A stretch of 64,000 bases of DNA from Candidatus Hydrogenedentota bacterium (lineage in GTDB: Bacteria > Hydrogenedentota > Hydrogenedentia > Hydrogenedentales > CAILVY01), in the NCBI GenBank assembly GCA_029565395.1, contig JAKQOG010000013.1, forward strand, positions 23,344-87,343, in the 5' to 3' direction. Positions 1 through 8,182 of this stretch are shown here, one piece after another (the stretch's first letter is position 1; the number at the start of each line of letters is the position of its first letter). The notes below the pieces were generated by a model. It saw only the letters and a list, made by a program, of their open reading frames with translations, searched no databases and had not been told where the DNA came from. Made by a program: the position numbers and the translations under genes.

Positions 1-319
1 CTTGTTTGGTAATGGGTGCGGTGGTTTCCTCCTGAGTTTTGCCGGCAATTCCCAACAATTCCAATGCATAGGCGGGGCCGCCAAATGTTTCAAGGGCCTG
101 GTCAGCACTTCCGTGTTGATGGATGAGCGCTTCCGCGAGCCGGTCCACAAAGCGGACATCATCGGGTCCCAAGATGCTTGTTTCGATACAATGCTGCCAC
201 AATGGGATATGCGGCGCTTTTTCCCAAGCGGAGACGGCGGGACTCATTGTCTCGATGGACAACCCCTTGAACTGCGCGGCCAACAGGCCGAATAATAAAT
301 CGCCAGAACCGTATTCCAT
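1..319 (-). CDS. Ser/Thr protein kinase, N-terminal fragment (runs off window)
   Basis: The reading frame starts at an ATG at 317-319, seven bases after a strong AGGGGAGGTG ribosome site, and leaves the window after about 106 codons. The visible part is a soluble alpha-helical segment beginning MEYGSGDLLFGLLAAQFKGL. Planctomycete-type Pkn kinases often begin with a comparable 'D-LLFG-LA-Q' leader before the protein kinase domain; that is the basis of the call. The catalytic loop and ATP site lie outside the window, so kinase activity cannot be checked here. It is divergent from the membrane-protein gene at 541, and the 221-base spacer should hold promoters for both. The kinase family is an inference; that a real gene starts here is well supported by the ribosome site and frame. 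Confidence 0.6.
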   Translation of the reverse strand, partial: MEYGSGDLLFGLLAAQFKGLSIETMSPAVSAWEKAPHIPLWQHCIETSILGPDDVRFVDRLAEALIHQHGSADQALETFGGPAYALELLGIAGKTQEETTAPITKQ

Positions 320-540
320 TGCTGTGCACCTCCCCTAAGAACCTGTTCTTTTCGTTCCTAATCCACGTTTTGTCACTCCCCACCCATTCGATTTTCCAGC
401 TTTACCTCTATCATATACCTGAAACAGTGATTGTGCAAGCTTTTTTTCTATTCCGCCGATAGCAGATTAGGTGGTCAAACTGGTATTCTTTCCAAAAAAT
501 CGCTTCTTAGGAAATTATTAAAAACCGGGAGATGAGGCAT

Positions 541-1788
541 ATGGAATGTAGAAAACCCGTAGTGGAGGGTTTCATTATTTTGCTCCTTATGGGGCTCATG
601 GGAGCCTTTTATTGGGCGATTCGAGGTACGGCGGGGTATGGCGGGGAGACGGGGGGCATGCTTGCGGGGTTTGGCTGGGCGCTCACGTGGTATACCCTAT
701 CCCGCTTGGGCAAAGATGCGGAACGGCGGCCGTATGGCCACCCCTGGATACTATTGGCCATTACCCTGGGGATTGGGTTGGGGGGATTTACGGGATATGG
801 GGTGTACATTTCCTGGGTGAAAGGACTTTTTTATCAAAATTGCCCCGATCTTGGCCGGGACATCCCCGCATGGACAGGCTATGCCATGCTATTCGCCTGC
901 GGATGGCATTGGGGCGGGAACACGGGCTGTTTTATGGCTTGGTGCGCCCCCAGACGGCCCCTGAGTAAAGGAGATTGGGTAGTTCGAATCGCCTTTGGAG
1001 TGGGCGGGGCGGTGGCGGCGGCTTTATTAGTGCGCATTTTTCCGCAATTGTTTCTGCCGTATTTTCATGAGGGCATCTATGCGGTTCCGGAATACAAAAC
1101 GTGTCAGCGGGCCTTGCTTTCCATACAAACGATTGCGCCGCATGTGGGTTCCGCACTCGGTTTTCTGGCGTACGAAATGGTGCGCAAAGACTGGCGGGCC
1201 GTGGGGATGATCCTGACCGTGGGCCTTGGATTTGCCATTCCCTTTTCCGTGGGCGGCATTTGGCATACCATGCATGACATCCCCTTCGAGATCGACTGGT
1301 GGAAGAATTGGGAAATGACCATCGGATTGGGCGGCGGGATGAGCTTGGGACTGGCGTTCTGGCTGTTCAACCGGCCCGAAGCTACCGCGCCAGCGCCGAT
1401 GAACAGACTGTCTCTTGCGTTCTTTCGCTCCGGGTTCCCCTTATGGCTTCCAACGGCGAACGTGTTACAGGGAGGCTATGACGGGTGGTGTGAATTGCAC
1501 AAAGTGCCCACTTCAACCATGGGGTATGCGATTCTGGTGATAGTGAGTGTTACGCCGTTTGTTATCGCGTATGGGATACAGAAGCGCCGAGCCGCCTTTA
1601 AAGAAGAATACCGGGTATCTTTTCCGGTCATTGCCGCATTTCTTGGTCTGATTATCGCGATGGGATATCTAACCAGCATGCCGCCGCAATGGTGTTTCGG
1701 GAATACTTTCCTTGTGACACTCTATACTGTTTACATCGGCGTGAGTGCGTTTCTTTTCTGCATCCTATGGCGCAGACAGGCTACTTGA
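541..1788 (+). CDS. Polytopic inner-membrane protein, unknown function
   Basis: A protein of about 415 residues made of roughly ten to twelve hydrophobic segments separated by short loops, many rich in Gly and Trp (for example GAFYWAIRGTAGYGGETGG near the N-terminus and CGWHWGGNTG near residue 125). There is no signal peptide cleavage motif, nucleotide-binding motif or transporter signature that I recognise. Two in-frame ATGs lie at 532 and 541; the second is preferred because GGGAG sits nine bases upstream of it but only one base from the first. The 3' end overlaps the convergent ThuA-domain gene by eight bases. The repeated Gly/Trp loops suggest a conserved fold, perhaps a carrier or glycan-handling membrane protein, but no function can be assigned from sequence alone. 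Confidence 0.8.
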   Translation: MECRKPVVEGFIILLLMGLMGAFYWAIRGTAGYGGETGGMLAGFGWALTWYTLSRLGKDAERRPYGHPWILLAITLGIGLGGFTGYGVYISWVKGLFYQNCPDLGRDIPAWTGYAMLFACGWHWGGNTGCFMAWCAPRRPLSKGDWVVRIAFGVGGAVAAALLVRIFPQLFLPYFHEGIYAVPEYKTCQRALLSIQTIAPHVGSALGFLAYEMVRKDWRAVGMILTVGLGFAIPFSVGGIWHTMHDIPFEIDWWKNWEMTIGLGGGMSLGLAFWLFNRPEATAPAPMNRLSLAFFRSGFPLWLPTANVLQGGYDGWCELHKVPTSTMGYAILVIVSVTPFVIAYGIQKRRAAFKEEYRVSFPVIAAFLGLIIAMGYLTSMPPQWCFGNTFLVTLYTVYIGVSAFLFCILWRRQAT

Positions 1789-3031
1789 GTCCGGCCGCCC
1801 ATGCCGCGGCGCGTCGATACAGTTCATGGACGCCCGGTGCGCTGAATGCTTTCACATCATGGCCAAGGAGACAGTGGAAGATGCGCCCGCGGGGATTATC
1901 CACTACAAACGCCATCGGGTAGGACTGTTGATCCACTTTGCTGGTGGCCTCACAGAGCACGCGTATGGGAGTCGCGCCGTCGAGGCAGGTGTATAACTCA
2001 TCCTGTGTGGTAAATGGCTTCATATCTTTCGTGATAGGGTGATTGGGTTCCGTTATCCGCACGTCGAAGGCGCCATAGGGGTCGTGTCCACGCTTGGAGG
2101 GATTCCAGATGCGTCCGGCGATCTTGACGAAGTCCGGCAACTCCTGAAATGCACCGCAGCCGAAGTGCACCATCGCCATGCCATGACCGGAATTCACGTA
2201 TTGTTCCAAACCGGACAGGATCTCCTTGCTAAGCGGCAGACGCTCGGCATAATTTTTGAAGTGCAGCACGACGGCGTCATAGTGGGTCAAGAGAGGAGAG
2301 CCAAGGATGGCTGGGCTTTCGGTGATGGCAATCTCAAGACGGGCATCCTCCCGCAATATCCCTGCAAGCGGCGGGCAGGTTTCCCGCCAGACGTGACCGG
2401 GATAATCGTCGCCCGTGACAATCAGCACCCGCTTGCGTTCGACGGATTCGGTTTTCTCCAACAGCCAGAGTTCATTCACCACGGCATTCGGGCCTGTTTC
2501 ATGTACAAAAGCCACACGTAACTGCTTTTTTCCGGCATAGCCGCCCGTGAGCGGCAATTGCAGCCGCGCCCAGGTGGATTCCCCAGCATTAAAGGCGCAC
2601 GCCTGGGTGGCCGGCAGTACCGGGGTCCATACAATGGGCTCTCCAATGCCAAATTTTACAGACTGGCATCGGCCGGTTTTATCGGCATCCCACCACGTAA
2701 CACCGAGCACATATTCTTTTTTTGGATCCAGTCCGGTTAATTCCGCTTCGACTTGCTTCTCATCCCAGGCGCAGTCGCCTATCGGGCCTGATATGCCGGG
2801 AAACGCAAAGGTTTCCCCGGTGATCATTTTTACATACGGGCCTGCTTCTCCAGGGCTTTGCATTTGCGCGCCGCAGTCCAGATAGGCGGCGATGCGGTAT
2901 CCATTTGGAATAACCGGATCGTCAGGGGCAATGGCGGAGGTGATGGTGTTCTGTGCGCCAAGCGGAAGGGAAAAGAGTATAAACAGGAGCGAGGTAAATA
3001 CACAGTATAGAAATGCAGCGTTCGGTTTCAT
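1781..3031 (-). CDS. Secreted ThuA-domain protein
   Basis: About 416 residues with an N-terminal signal peptide (hydrophobic run then LGAQN), an N-terminal beta-rich region, and a C-terminal ThuA-like domain. The ThuA part starts at RVLIVTGDDYPGHVWRET and includes the glutamine-amidotransferase-like core (YDAVVLHF, GLEQYVNSGHGMAMVHFGCGAF, HPITKDM, GRIFHCLLGHD). ThuA proteins are associated with trehalose and related sugar metabolism and are frequent in secreted form in planctomycete-like genomes; the biochemical reaction is not settled. A TTG at 3037 is also in frame and overlaps the previous stop, but the ATG at 3031 has GGAGG at a better distance (ten bases). It is the last gene of a leftward operon with a secreted protein, a fucosidase and a sodium symporter, suggesting a role in handling an imported or periplasmic sugar. 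Confidence 0.85.
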   Translation of the reverse strand: MKPNAAFLYCVFTSLLFILFSLPLGAQNTITSAIAPDDPVIPNGYRIAAYLDCGAQMQSPGEAGPYVKMITGETFAFPGISGPIGDCAWDEKQVEAELTGLDPKKEYVLGVTWWDADKTGRCQSVKFGIGEPIVWTPVLPATQACAFNAGESTWARLQLPLTGGYAGKKQLRVAFVHETGPNAVVNELWLLEKTESVERKRVLIVTGDDYPGHVWRETCPPLAGILREDARLEIAITESPAILGSPLLTHYDAVVLHFKNYAERLPLSKEILSGLEQYVNSGHGMAMVHFGCGAFQELPDFVKIAGRIWNPSKRGHDPYGAFDVRITEPNHPITKDMKPFTTQDELYTCLDGATPIRVLCEATSKVDQQSYPMAFVVDNPRGRIFHCLLGHDVKAFSAPGVHELYRRAAAWAAGLK

Positions 3032-3033
3032 GT

Positions 3034-3960
3034 TCAACGATCCTCCGGAAATGCACGCATGAATTCGTCATACTTGGCTACGATCTGGGTGTCGTCCAGC
3101 GGGGCCACAATCATTCGCGTACGGGCACGCACGACATCGCCTACTGCCAAAGTTTTTCCGAACAACGAAAGGTACATGGAATAATGGCCTTCATTGCTAC
3201 ACGGCGTGGATACGGCAAAGCAATCCTTCGGGCGCGTCATGACAATCTGGGCGAGTTTCGTTTCCGCATCCCGGCGGTAGAGCAAGGGCGCGGCAAACTC
3301 CGGGCGGATCGCCCAATCTACGGGGCTGGGAGGATAGGTCCAGCGCCCGTCCTTGATCAGCTTTACCGCATCCGCATCGCGCGGAAACATCTGCCAAGTG
3401 CCTTGAGCAGGTTCAGGGGACATGAACGCCTTTGTTCCGTCCGGCTGCTTTGCATAGACCTGCGTGATGGGGAACCGGTCGGTAAGATACGACGATAAAA
3501 ACATCTCAAACTCGGGCAAGGCAGCCTTAGCTTCCACCACGGTTTCTAAGTCCAGCACGTCAGGAGCGGACCAGTGGTAGGTAGCCGTTAACACAAACGG
3601 GCGATCTTCGGCCGGCGCCCAAGTGACTTTCAGTGTATCGGGAGCAGTGACTTCCGCCACACTCGGAACCGTGCGCATGCTGTCCCCATGCCGGTGATTC
3701 GTGGTGAAGACCCGGTAATAATTCAGCAGGCCCGGCAGCCCCGGTGTTTTCGCGAGCGCAAGGTTGTTAGGTGTGTATTCGGCAGGCACCAGCCCAATAG
3801 AAGCACCTCCCGCGCGCATTACTCCTTTCATTACGCCCGTATCAAAGTTGAATTCACCTGCGTTGGCGCCGGGAGTGAATATCGGCTTGGGTGATTCTGG
3901 CATAGCAGCAAAACCATAGATCATGAATACCATTAAAAACATCAGGAAAAGGCGCTTCAT
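3034..3960 (-). CDS. Secreted protein of unknown function in sugar operon
   Basis: A 308-residue protein with a clear signal peptide (MKRLFLMFLMVFMIYGFAAM). The mature part looks beta-sandwich-like with aromatic strands (TATYHWSAPDVLDLETVVE, RFPITQVYAKQPDG) and resembles the galactose-mutarotase-like or carbohydrate-binding folds seen next to glycosidases, but I see no decisive motif. It ends three bases past the start of the ThuA gene and lies 34 bases after the fucosidase stop, so it is translated from the same leftward message. The context suggests a periplasmic sugar-binding or sugar-modifying protein. No function is claimed beyond that. Confidence 0.75.
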   Translation of the reverse strand: MKRLFLMFLMVFMIYGFAAMPESPKPIFTPGANAGEFNFDTGVMKGVMRAGGASIGLVPAEYTPNNLALAKTPGLPGLLNYYRVFTTNHRHGDSMRTVPSVAEVTAPDTLKVTWAPAEDRPFVLTATYHWSAPDVLDLETVVEAKAALPEFEMFLSSYLTDRFPITQVYAKQPDGTKAFMSPEPAQGTWQMFPRDADAVKLIKDGRWTYPPSPVDWAIRPEFAAPLLYRRDAETKLAQIVMTRPKDCFAVSTPCSNEGHYSMYLSLFGKTLAVGDVVRARTRMIVAPLDDTQIVAKYDEFMRAFPEDR

Positions 3961-3994
3961 AACGTTCTTTGCTCCTTAATGGTTGCTTATTCGA

Positions 3995-5302
3995 TTATTT
4001 TCCTGCCCAGGGGACAGGATCGTCAAATTCCAATTTAACCACTATGACGGTGTCTGAAAAATCGTTTACAGGCAGATTATACAGACGGAGGACCGGTTTT
4101 CCGTTTTCGTGGTCCCAAGGCAATAAATCTACCCGCGTTTCCACGTTTCGCCCATCATTCAGCAATACGGCGGTTTTTGGTTTCACGTTGAAGGGGTGCA
4201 TATATACCGCGCAGGTTTGCGGCGACTGGTTGAGGTGCACATACAGCGTGTTTCCTTTTCGGGTCAGCAGGATTTCACGGTTTTTCACCAGGTGCGATGC
4301 GGGCGCTCCGTCAAAGGATTCTTTGACGGCGTTGTACCACGCTCCAATTTTCTCCAAAATGCGAACGCCTTCGGGCGGCATGGTTCCGTCCGCCATGGGT
4401 CCCACATTCAGGAGGTAGTTCCCGCCTTTGGCGAGGATTTTATCGATGCTGCGGATGAGATGTTCATCGGAGTAATAATCTTCCTCCGCACGATAGCCCC
4501 AGCTTTGCCGCCCAATCGCCTGGCAGGCCTCCGTGGGCTTGGTAAAGGCCAATTGTTGATTCACCTCGTCGTTCCAGTCGCGTTCGGGCGTGGAGAAATC
4601 ACCGGCATCAAAGCCACGGTTGTTAATCACGGCCTGTGGTTGCAGCGAGCGTATCAGCGCATTGTAGGAAGGGTCTTGATATTTGACTACGTTCCCGTCC
4701 CACCAGAAGCCATGGATAGCGCTGTAGTTCGTGCAGAGTTCGGTTACCTGCGCGCGCAGGAAAGCCAGGTACTTGGAGAGATCCGGCTGGTCGCCTGGCG
4801 CCGGTTTCTCATATTCATACGACCGTCCTTCATTCGGATAATTCGGGTGGTGCATATCCACCACGGAGTAATACAGACAGAGGGGGAAATTGCGCCGGTG
4901 ACAGGCTTCGGCCAATTGCGCCAGGATGTCCTTTCCATATGGGGTGTTCATCACGTTGTAGGACGTTTGGGCCGTGTTCCAGAGGCAAAATCCTTCGATG
5001 TGCTTGGTGGTGATACAGAGGTAGCTCATCCCGGCCTTTTCCGCCAAATCGAGCCATGCATCGGGATTAAATTTAACGGGATTAAATTGGTGGATGAGCT
5101 TTTCGTATTCCTCGCGGGGGACGTGAAGCCGGTAGGGGTGCTGTTCATGCCACGCTGGAATCGCATACAACCCCCAATGCACAAACAGGCCGAAACGCTT
5201 CTCGAAAAACCAGTCGCGGCCATCGTTGAACCGCGGGATCGCCGGTTCGGCATCCGCCGCGAACATGGAGCACGACACCACCATCAGCATGGCTGTTACC
5301 AT
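3995..5302 (-). CDS. Secreted alpha-L-fucosidase, GH29 family
   Basis: A 435-residue protein with a short signal peptide and a GH29-type catalytic barrel. The family's opening signature is present (RFGLFVHWGLYAIPAWHEQ), followed by the conserved KHIEGFCLW segment (equivalent to the usual 'KHHDGF') and IHGFWWDGNV, in which the Asp of WWDG is at the position of the catalytic nucleophile. The C-terminal 100 residues form a beta domain (LPVNDFSDTVIVVKLEF). GH29 enzymes remove terminal alpha-L-fucose from glycans. GGGAG lies eight bases before the chosen ATG. It sits between the symporter gene and a secreted unknown, so the operon may release and take up fucose or a fucosylated sugar; the imported substrate is inferred only from neighbours. 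Confidence 0.88.
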   Translation of the reverse strand: MVTAMLMVVSCSMFAADAEPAIPRFNDGRDWFFEKRFGLFVHWGLYAIPAWHEQHPYRLHVPREEYEKLIHQFNPVKFNPDAWLDLAEKAGMSYLCITTKHIEGFCLWNTAQTSYNVMNTPYGKDILAQLAEACHRRNFPLCLYYSVVDMHHPNYPNEGRSYEYEKPAPGDQPDLSKYLAFLRAQVTELCTNYSAIHGFWWDGNVVKYQDPSYNALIRSLQPQAVINNRGFDAGDFSTPERDWNDEVNQQLAFTKPTEACQAIGRQSWGYRAEEDYYSDEHLIRSIDKILAKGGNYLLNVGPMADGTMPPEGVRILEKIGAWYNAVKESFDGAPASHLVKNREILLTRKGNTLYVHLNQSPQTCAVYMHPFNVKPKTAVLLNDGRNVETRVDLLPWDHENGKPVLRLYNLPVNDFSDTVIVVKLEFDDPVPWAGK

Positions 5303-5327
5303 GGCGTTAACTCCCTTCTGGGGTAAC

Positions 5328-5438
5328 GGGAAGGCGAGGCTCCCGCCGAGCCGTTGAACAAAATCTGCCTTACACTATATGTGAGTCTACAACTCTCCCG
5401 ATCTAAGTTTCACGGCTCGGCAGGAGCCTCGCCCTCCC
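5328..5438. repeat. REP-like inverted repeat in operon gap
   Basis: Two 27-base arms (5328-5354 and 5412-5438) are inverted copies that match at 25 of 27 positions, separated by a 57-base loop. The arm core, GGCGAGGCTCCYGCCGAGCC, is of the kind found as dispersed repeats in many environmental genomes, where it is read in some frames as peptides like REGEAPAEP. It lies in the only sizeable gap of the leftward sugar operon, between the symporter stop and the fucosidase start, where it could fold in the mRNA and set relative expression. No transposase is adjacent. Confidence 0.75.
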
Positions 5439-5492
5439 GAACTGTTAATTCTTTGATCGTTTCAGGGTGCGCCGTGCGCACCAGCGATAATA

Positions 5493-7322
5493 CTATCCTT
5501 GCTTTTCTTCGGGCAGTGGTGTGGCGCCGGTCCACAATTGATTGACGACATACAGCACCGCGGCCCCACTGATAATAAACACGCCCAAGAGGACTGCCGT
5601 GTATAAATACCGGCCATAGAGGAGGTTGCCGACGGTGAACAAGGAAGACCAGATCATAATGCATCCCGCGGACCAGCCCAGCAGCGCCAGGGGGATGTTT
5701 TCGTGCGTGGCGGCGGCCTCTTCTTCGGTGATGCCGGCTTCCTCGCGAATCATTCTCCATCCGGGCCCGAACGGCCGCACTTTTTTATAGAATTCGATTA
5801 GCGTTTTGCGGTCGGTCTGGGGTCCTAAATACGCGGCGAGCATCCAGCAGATCGTGGTGGCGATGATGGTGATAATCAGGCTCGATGCGGTGGAAAACTC
5901 GATATCATATCGTTTTAGCACCAACAGTATGATAGAAACGCCAAAAGAACTGACCATGGCGACCACTTCGCACCAGGCATTGATACGCCACCAGAACCAG
6001 CGAACGAGATAGAGCAGACCGGTGCCCGCGCCGACCTGCAAGATAAGGTCAAAGCTGTCCTTGGCGGTTTCCAGGGCATACACCATTCCCGATGCGCTCA
6101 AAAACAGGAACACGGTGCAGAAGCGACCTGCCCACACATAATGTTTCTCATCGGCATCCTTGCGGATAAAGCGGCGGTAAAAATCATGCACCAGATACGA
6201 TGCGCCCCAGTTGAGGTGAGTCAGGATGGTGGAGGAGTTGGCGGCAATTAGGCCGCCCACTATCAGTCCGACAAATCCCACCGGGAGGAATTTCAGCATG
6301 GCGGGGTAGGCAATGTCATGGCCAAGGAGTTTGGGATTCAGGTTTGGGAAGGCTGTCTGGATATCGGACAATTGCGGGTATATGATCAGAGAGCACAGCC
6401 CTACGATGATCCATGGCCAGGGGCGCAGCACATAGTGGGCGACGTTAAAGAAAAGCACGGCGCCGAGAGAGTCTTTCTCCGACTTTGAGGAGAGCATGCG
6501 CTGGGCGATATAGCTGCCGCCGCCTGGTTCCGCCCCGGGATACCAGACCGCCCACCACTGCACGGCAATAGGCAAGATGAACACCGCGACCGCGATATCC
6601 CAGTTGTTTGAAAAGTCAGGAAAGAAGCGGAGGTAGTTGATGCCGCTCGGGCCTTTCATTGCGGAAAGCTTTTCCACCAGCCCCGCCATGCCGCCGATTT
6701 CAGGTTGTTTCAAGGCGAAAAAGGCTGCGGCAATCACGGCGGTCATCATGATTACGAACTGAATCATATCGATGACCAGGACGCCCCAGAGGCCGGAATG
6801 CGTGGCGAAGATGACGTTCAACAACCCCACGAAGAGGAGGGTCTGCCAACGGTCCAAGCCGAACAGGATGGCTGCGATTTTGCAGGCCGCGAGGTTCACC
6901 GTGGCCATGATGATACAGTTGAAAAAGAATCCGAGGTAGACCGCGCGGAATCCGCGCACCAGGCTGGCCGCCGTGCCGGAGTAACGCTGCTCATAAAATT
7001 CCAGGTCCGTCATTACGCCGGAGCGCCGCCACATCCGCGCGTAGAAGAACACGGTTGCAACGCCGGTCAGCACAAACGCCCACCAGCACCAGTTGCCCGC
7101 CACGCCTTGGCGGCGGACAATGTCCGTAACGAGGTTGGGCGTATCGCTGCTGAACGTGGTGGCCACCATCGAGATGCCCGCAAGCCACCATGGCACCGAG
7201 CGCCCGGACACAAAAAATTCCGCTGTGTTCTTCCCGGCGCGTTTTCCGAAAAACAGGGCGGGCATGAAGCAGATAAACAAAGAAAAGAGTACGATGATCC
7301 AGTCAATGGCATGGAGATGCAT
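5493..7322 (-). CDS. Sodium:solute symporter (SSS family)
   Basis: A 609-residue membrane protein with about 13 to 15 transmembrane helices. The family signature near the N-terminus is clear: FFVSGRSVPWWLAGISMVA followed by TTFSSDTP, which contributes to the sodium site in SSS/SGLT-like carriers. Later conserved elements include GLIVGGLIAANSSTILTHLNWG, typical of the helix that carries the second sodium-binding serines/threonines. It would import a sugar or other organic solute driven by sodium across the inner membrane. It is the first gene of a leftward operon with the GH29 fucosidase, so fucose or a fucosylated product is a plausible substrate, but specificity cannot be read from sequence. 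Confidence 0.9.
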   Translation of the reverse strand: MHLHAIDWIIVLFSLFICFMPALFFGKRAGKNTAEFFVSGRSVPWWLAGISMVATTFSSDTPNLVTDIVRRQGVAGNWCWWAFVLTGVATVFFYARMWRRSGVMTDLEFYEQRYSGTAASLVRGFRAVYLGFFFNCIIMATVNLAACKIAAILFGLDRWQTLLFVGLLNVIFATHSGLWGVLVIDMIQFVIMMTAVIAAAFFALKQPEIGGMAGLVEKLSAMKGPSGINYLRFFPDFSNNWDIAVAVFILPIAVQWWAVWYPGAEPGGGSYIAQRMLSSKSEKDSLGAVLFFNVAHYVLRPWPWIIVGLCSLIIYPQLSDIQTAFPNLNPKLLGHDIAYPAMLKFLPVGFVGLIVGGLIAANSSTILTHLNWGASYLVHDFYRRFIRKDADEKHYVWAGRFCTVFLFLSASGMVYALETAKDSFDLILQVGAGTGLLYLVRWFWWRINAWCEVVAMVSSFGVSIILLVLKRYDIEFSTASSLIITIIATTICWMLAAYLGPQTDRKTLIEFYKKVRPFGPGWRMIREEAGITEEEAAATHENIPLALLGWSAGCIMIWSSLFTVGNLLYGRYLYTAVLLGVFIISGAAVLYVVNQLWTGATPLPEEKQG

Positions 7323-7477
7323 GCAGCCGTTCCTTCCGTTTTACACGAATACTTCCAAGCATTCCCATCCCGTACCACGCCTTCACGGAGAAGAGGCGAA
7401 AACGGCGGGAATCAAAAGGGTAGTATAGGAAGAGGATAGGTGTTTACGCAACCATAAAAGAGGCATTTGCAGGCAGG

Positions 7478-7506
7478 TTGATTCTTCGGGTCCGGCTTGT
7501 TACAAT
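7478..7506 (+). promoter_or_regulatory. Sigma-70 type promoter of the pyr operon
   Basis: A -35 box TTGATT at 7478-7483 and a -10 box TACAAT at 7501-7506 are separated by exactly 17 bases. Transcription would begin near 7513, giving an untranslated leader of about 86 bases before pyrR, which contains the leader peptide and hairpin described separately. Confidence 0.7.
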
Positions 7507-7529
7507 TCTTTCACATAAGGAATAAGAAC

Positions 7530-7589
7530 ATGCGCTTACGAGCGGCAAGAAACCTTCTCACCGGGGTGAGAGGGTGTTTTTTTATGTAA
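7530..7589 (+). CDS. Putative pyr operon leader peptide, 19 codons
   Basis: A short frame, MRLRAARNLLTGVRGCFFM then TAA, begins at an ATG with AAGGAA seven bases upstream, only about 17 bases after the predicted transcription start. It covers the whole terminator hairpin and the run of U residues (the two Phe codons are TTT TTT) and stops ten bases before pyrR. Overlap of a translated leader with an attenuator hairpin is the arrangement of the enteric pyrBI leader, where ribosome position relative to RNA polymerase pausing at U-rich sequence senses UTP. Whether it is translated is not known; the call is from position, ribosome site and precedent. Confidence 0.5.
   Translation: MRLRAARNLLTGVRGCFFM
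7552..7583 (+). terminator. Attenuator hairpin of the pyr leader
   Basis: ACCTTCTCACC (7552-7562) pairs with GGTGAGAGGGT (7565-7575), giving a 10 to 11 bp stem with a very short loop, followed by GTTTTTTT. This is an intrinsic terminator located between the promoter and pyrR, so it should act as an attenuator. I do not see a convincing copy of the classic PyrR-binding loop in the short leader upstream. Confidence 0.75.
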
Positions 7590-7598
7590 GGAAGCAGA

Positions 7599-8177
7599 AT
7601 GGATCGCACGGGAAAAGTACCGTTTCAGACACTGGTGATAATGGACGCGGATGTGATGGAACAGCACATCCGCCGGATGGCGCAGGAAATCATTGAAGAC
7701 AATCCGGAGGTGGGGTCGCTGGTTATCCTCGGCATATTGCGCCGGGGGCGGCCGCTGGGGGAACGTCTCGCCCAGCATATCGGCCAAATGATGGGGGTGA
7801 CACCGCAGGTGGGTTCACTGGCCACGACGCTGTACCGGGATGATTACCGCAGCGGGATGGGCGTGCCCAAACCGCACGGAAATACGCATTTTGATTTCAG
7901 CTTGGACGGGCGGACGGTGTTGCTGGTGGATGATGTGCTGGCGGCGGGGCGCACCATCCGTGCGGCGATGGATGAAGTGATGGACTATGGCCGGCCCAAG
8001 CGGATACAACTGGCGTGCCTGGTGGACCGGGGCGGGCGTGAATTGCCCATCCAGCCGGAGTATTTCGGCTGGTCCATCGGTACGGAGCCGAATGAGTGGG
8101 TGTCGGTGCGTTTGACGGAATTGGATGGGGAAGATGTAGTGCTGTTGGAGCGCTACGCGGCGGAAGAAGGAGCATAG
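7599..8177 (+). CDS. pyrR: PyrR bifunctional regulator / uracil phosphoribosyltransferase
   Basis: A 192-residue type I phosphoribosyltransferase-fold protein. The PRPP-binding motif VLLVDDVLAAGRTIRAA lies near residue 107, and the PyrR-type sequences LVILGILRRGRPLGERLA, TLYRDDY and RIQLACLVDRGGRELPI are in family order. PyrR binds pyr mRNA in response to UMP/UTP and promotes attenuation; many members also convert uracil and PRPP to UMP. Its gene comes directly after an attenuator hairpin and before pyrB and pyrC, as expected for an autoregulated operon. AAGGAAG precedes the ATG. The protein is slightly longer than the usual 180 residues but complete. Confidence 0.93.
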   Translation: MDRTGKVPFQTLVIMDADVMEQHIRRMAQEIIEDNPEVGSLVILGILRRGRPLGERLAQHIGQMMGVTPQVGSLATTLYRDDYRSGMGVPKPHGNTHFDFSLDGRTVLLVDDVLAAGRTIRAAMDEVMDYGRPKRIQLACLVDRGGRELPIQPEYFGWSIGTEPNEWVSVRLTELDGEDVVLLERYAAEEGA

Positions 8178-8182
8178 GGGCC

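Noticed and set aside
7552..7583. The pyr hairpin as an ordinary transcription terminator of an upstream gene
   Set aside because: The gene on its left is on the other strand, and a promoter lies just upstream, so it terminates the pyr transcript itself.
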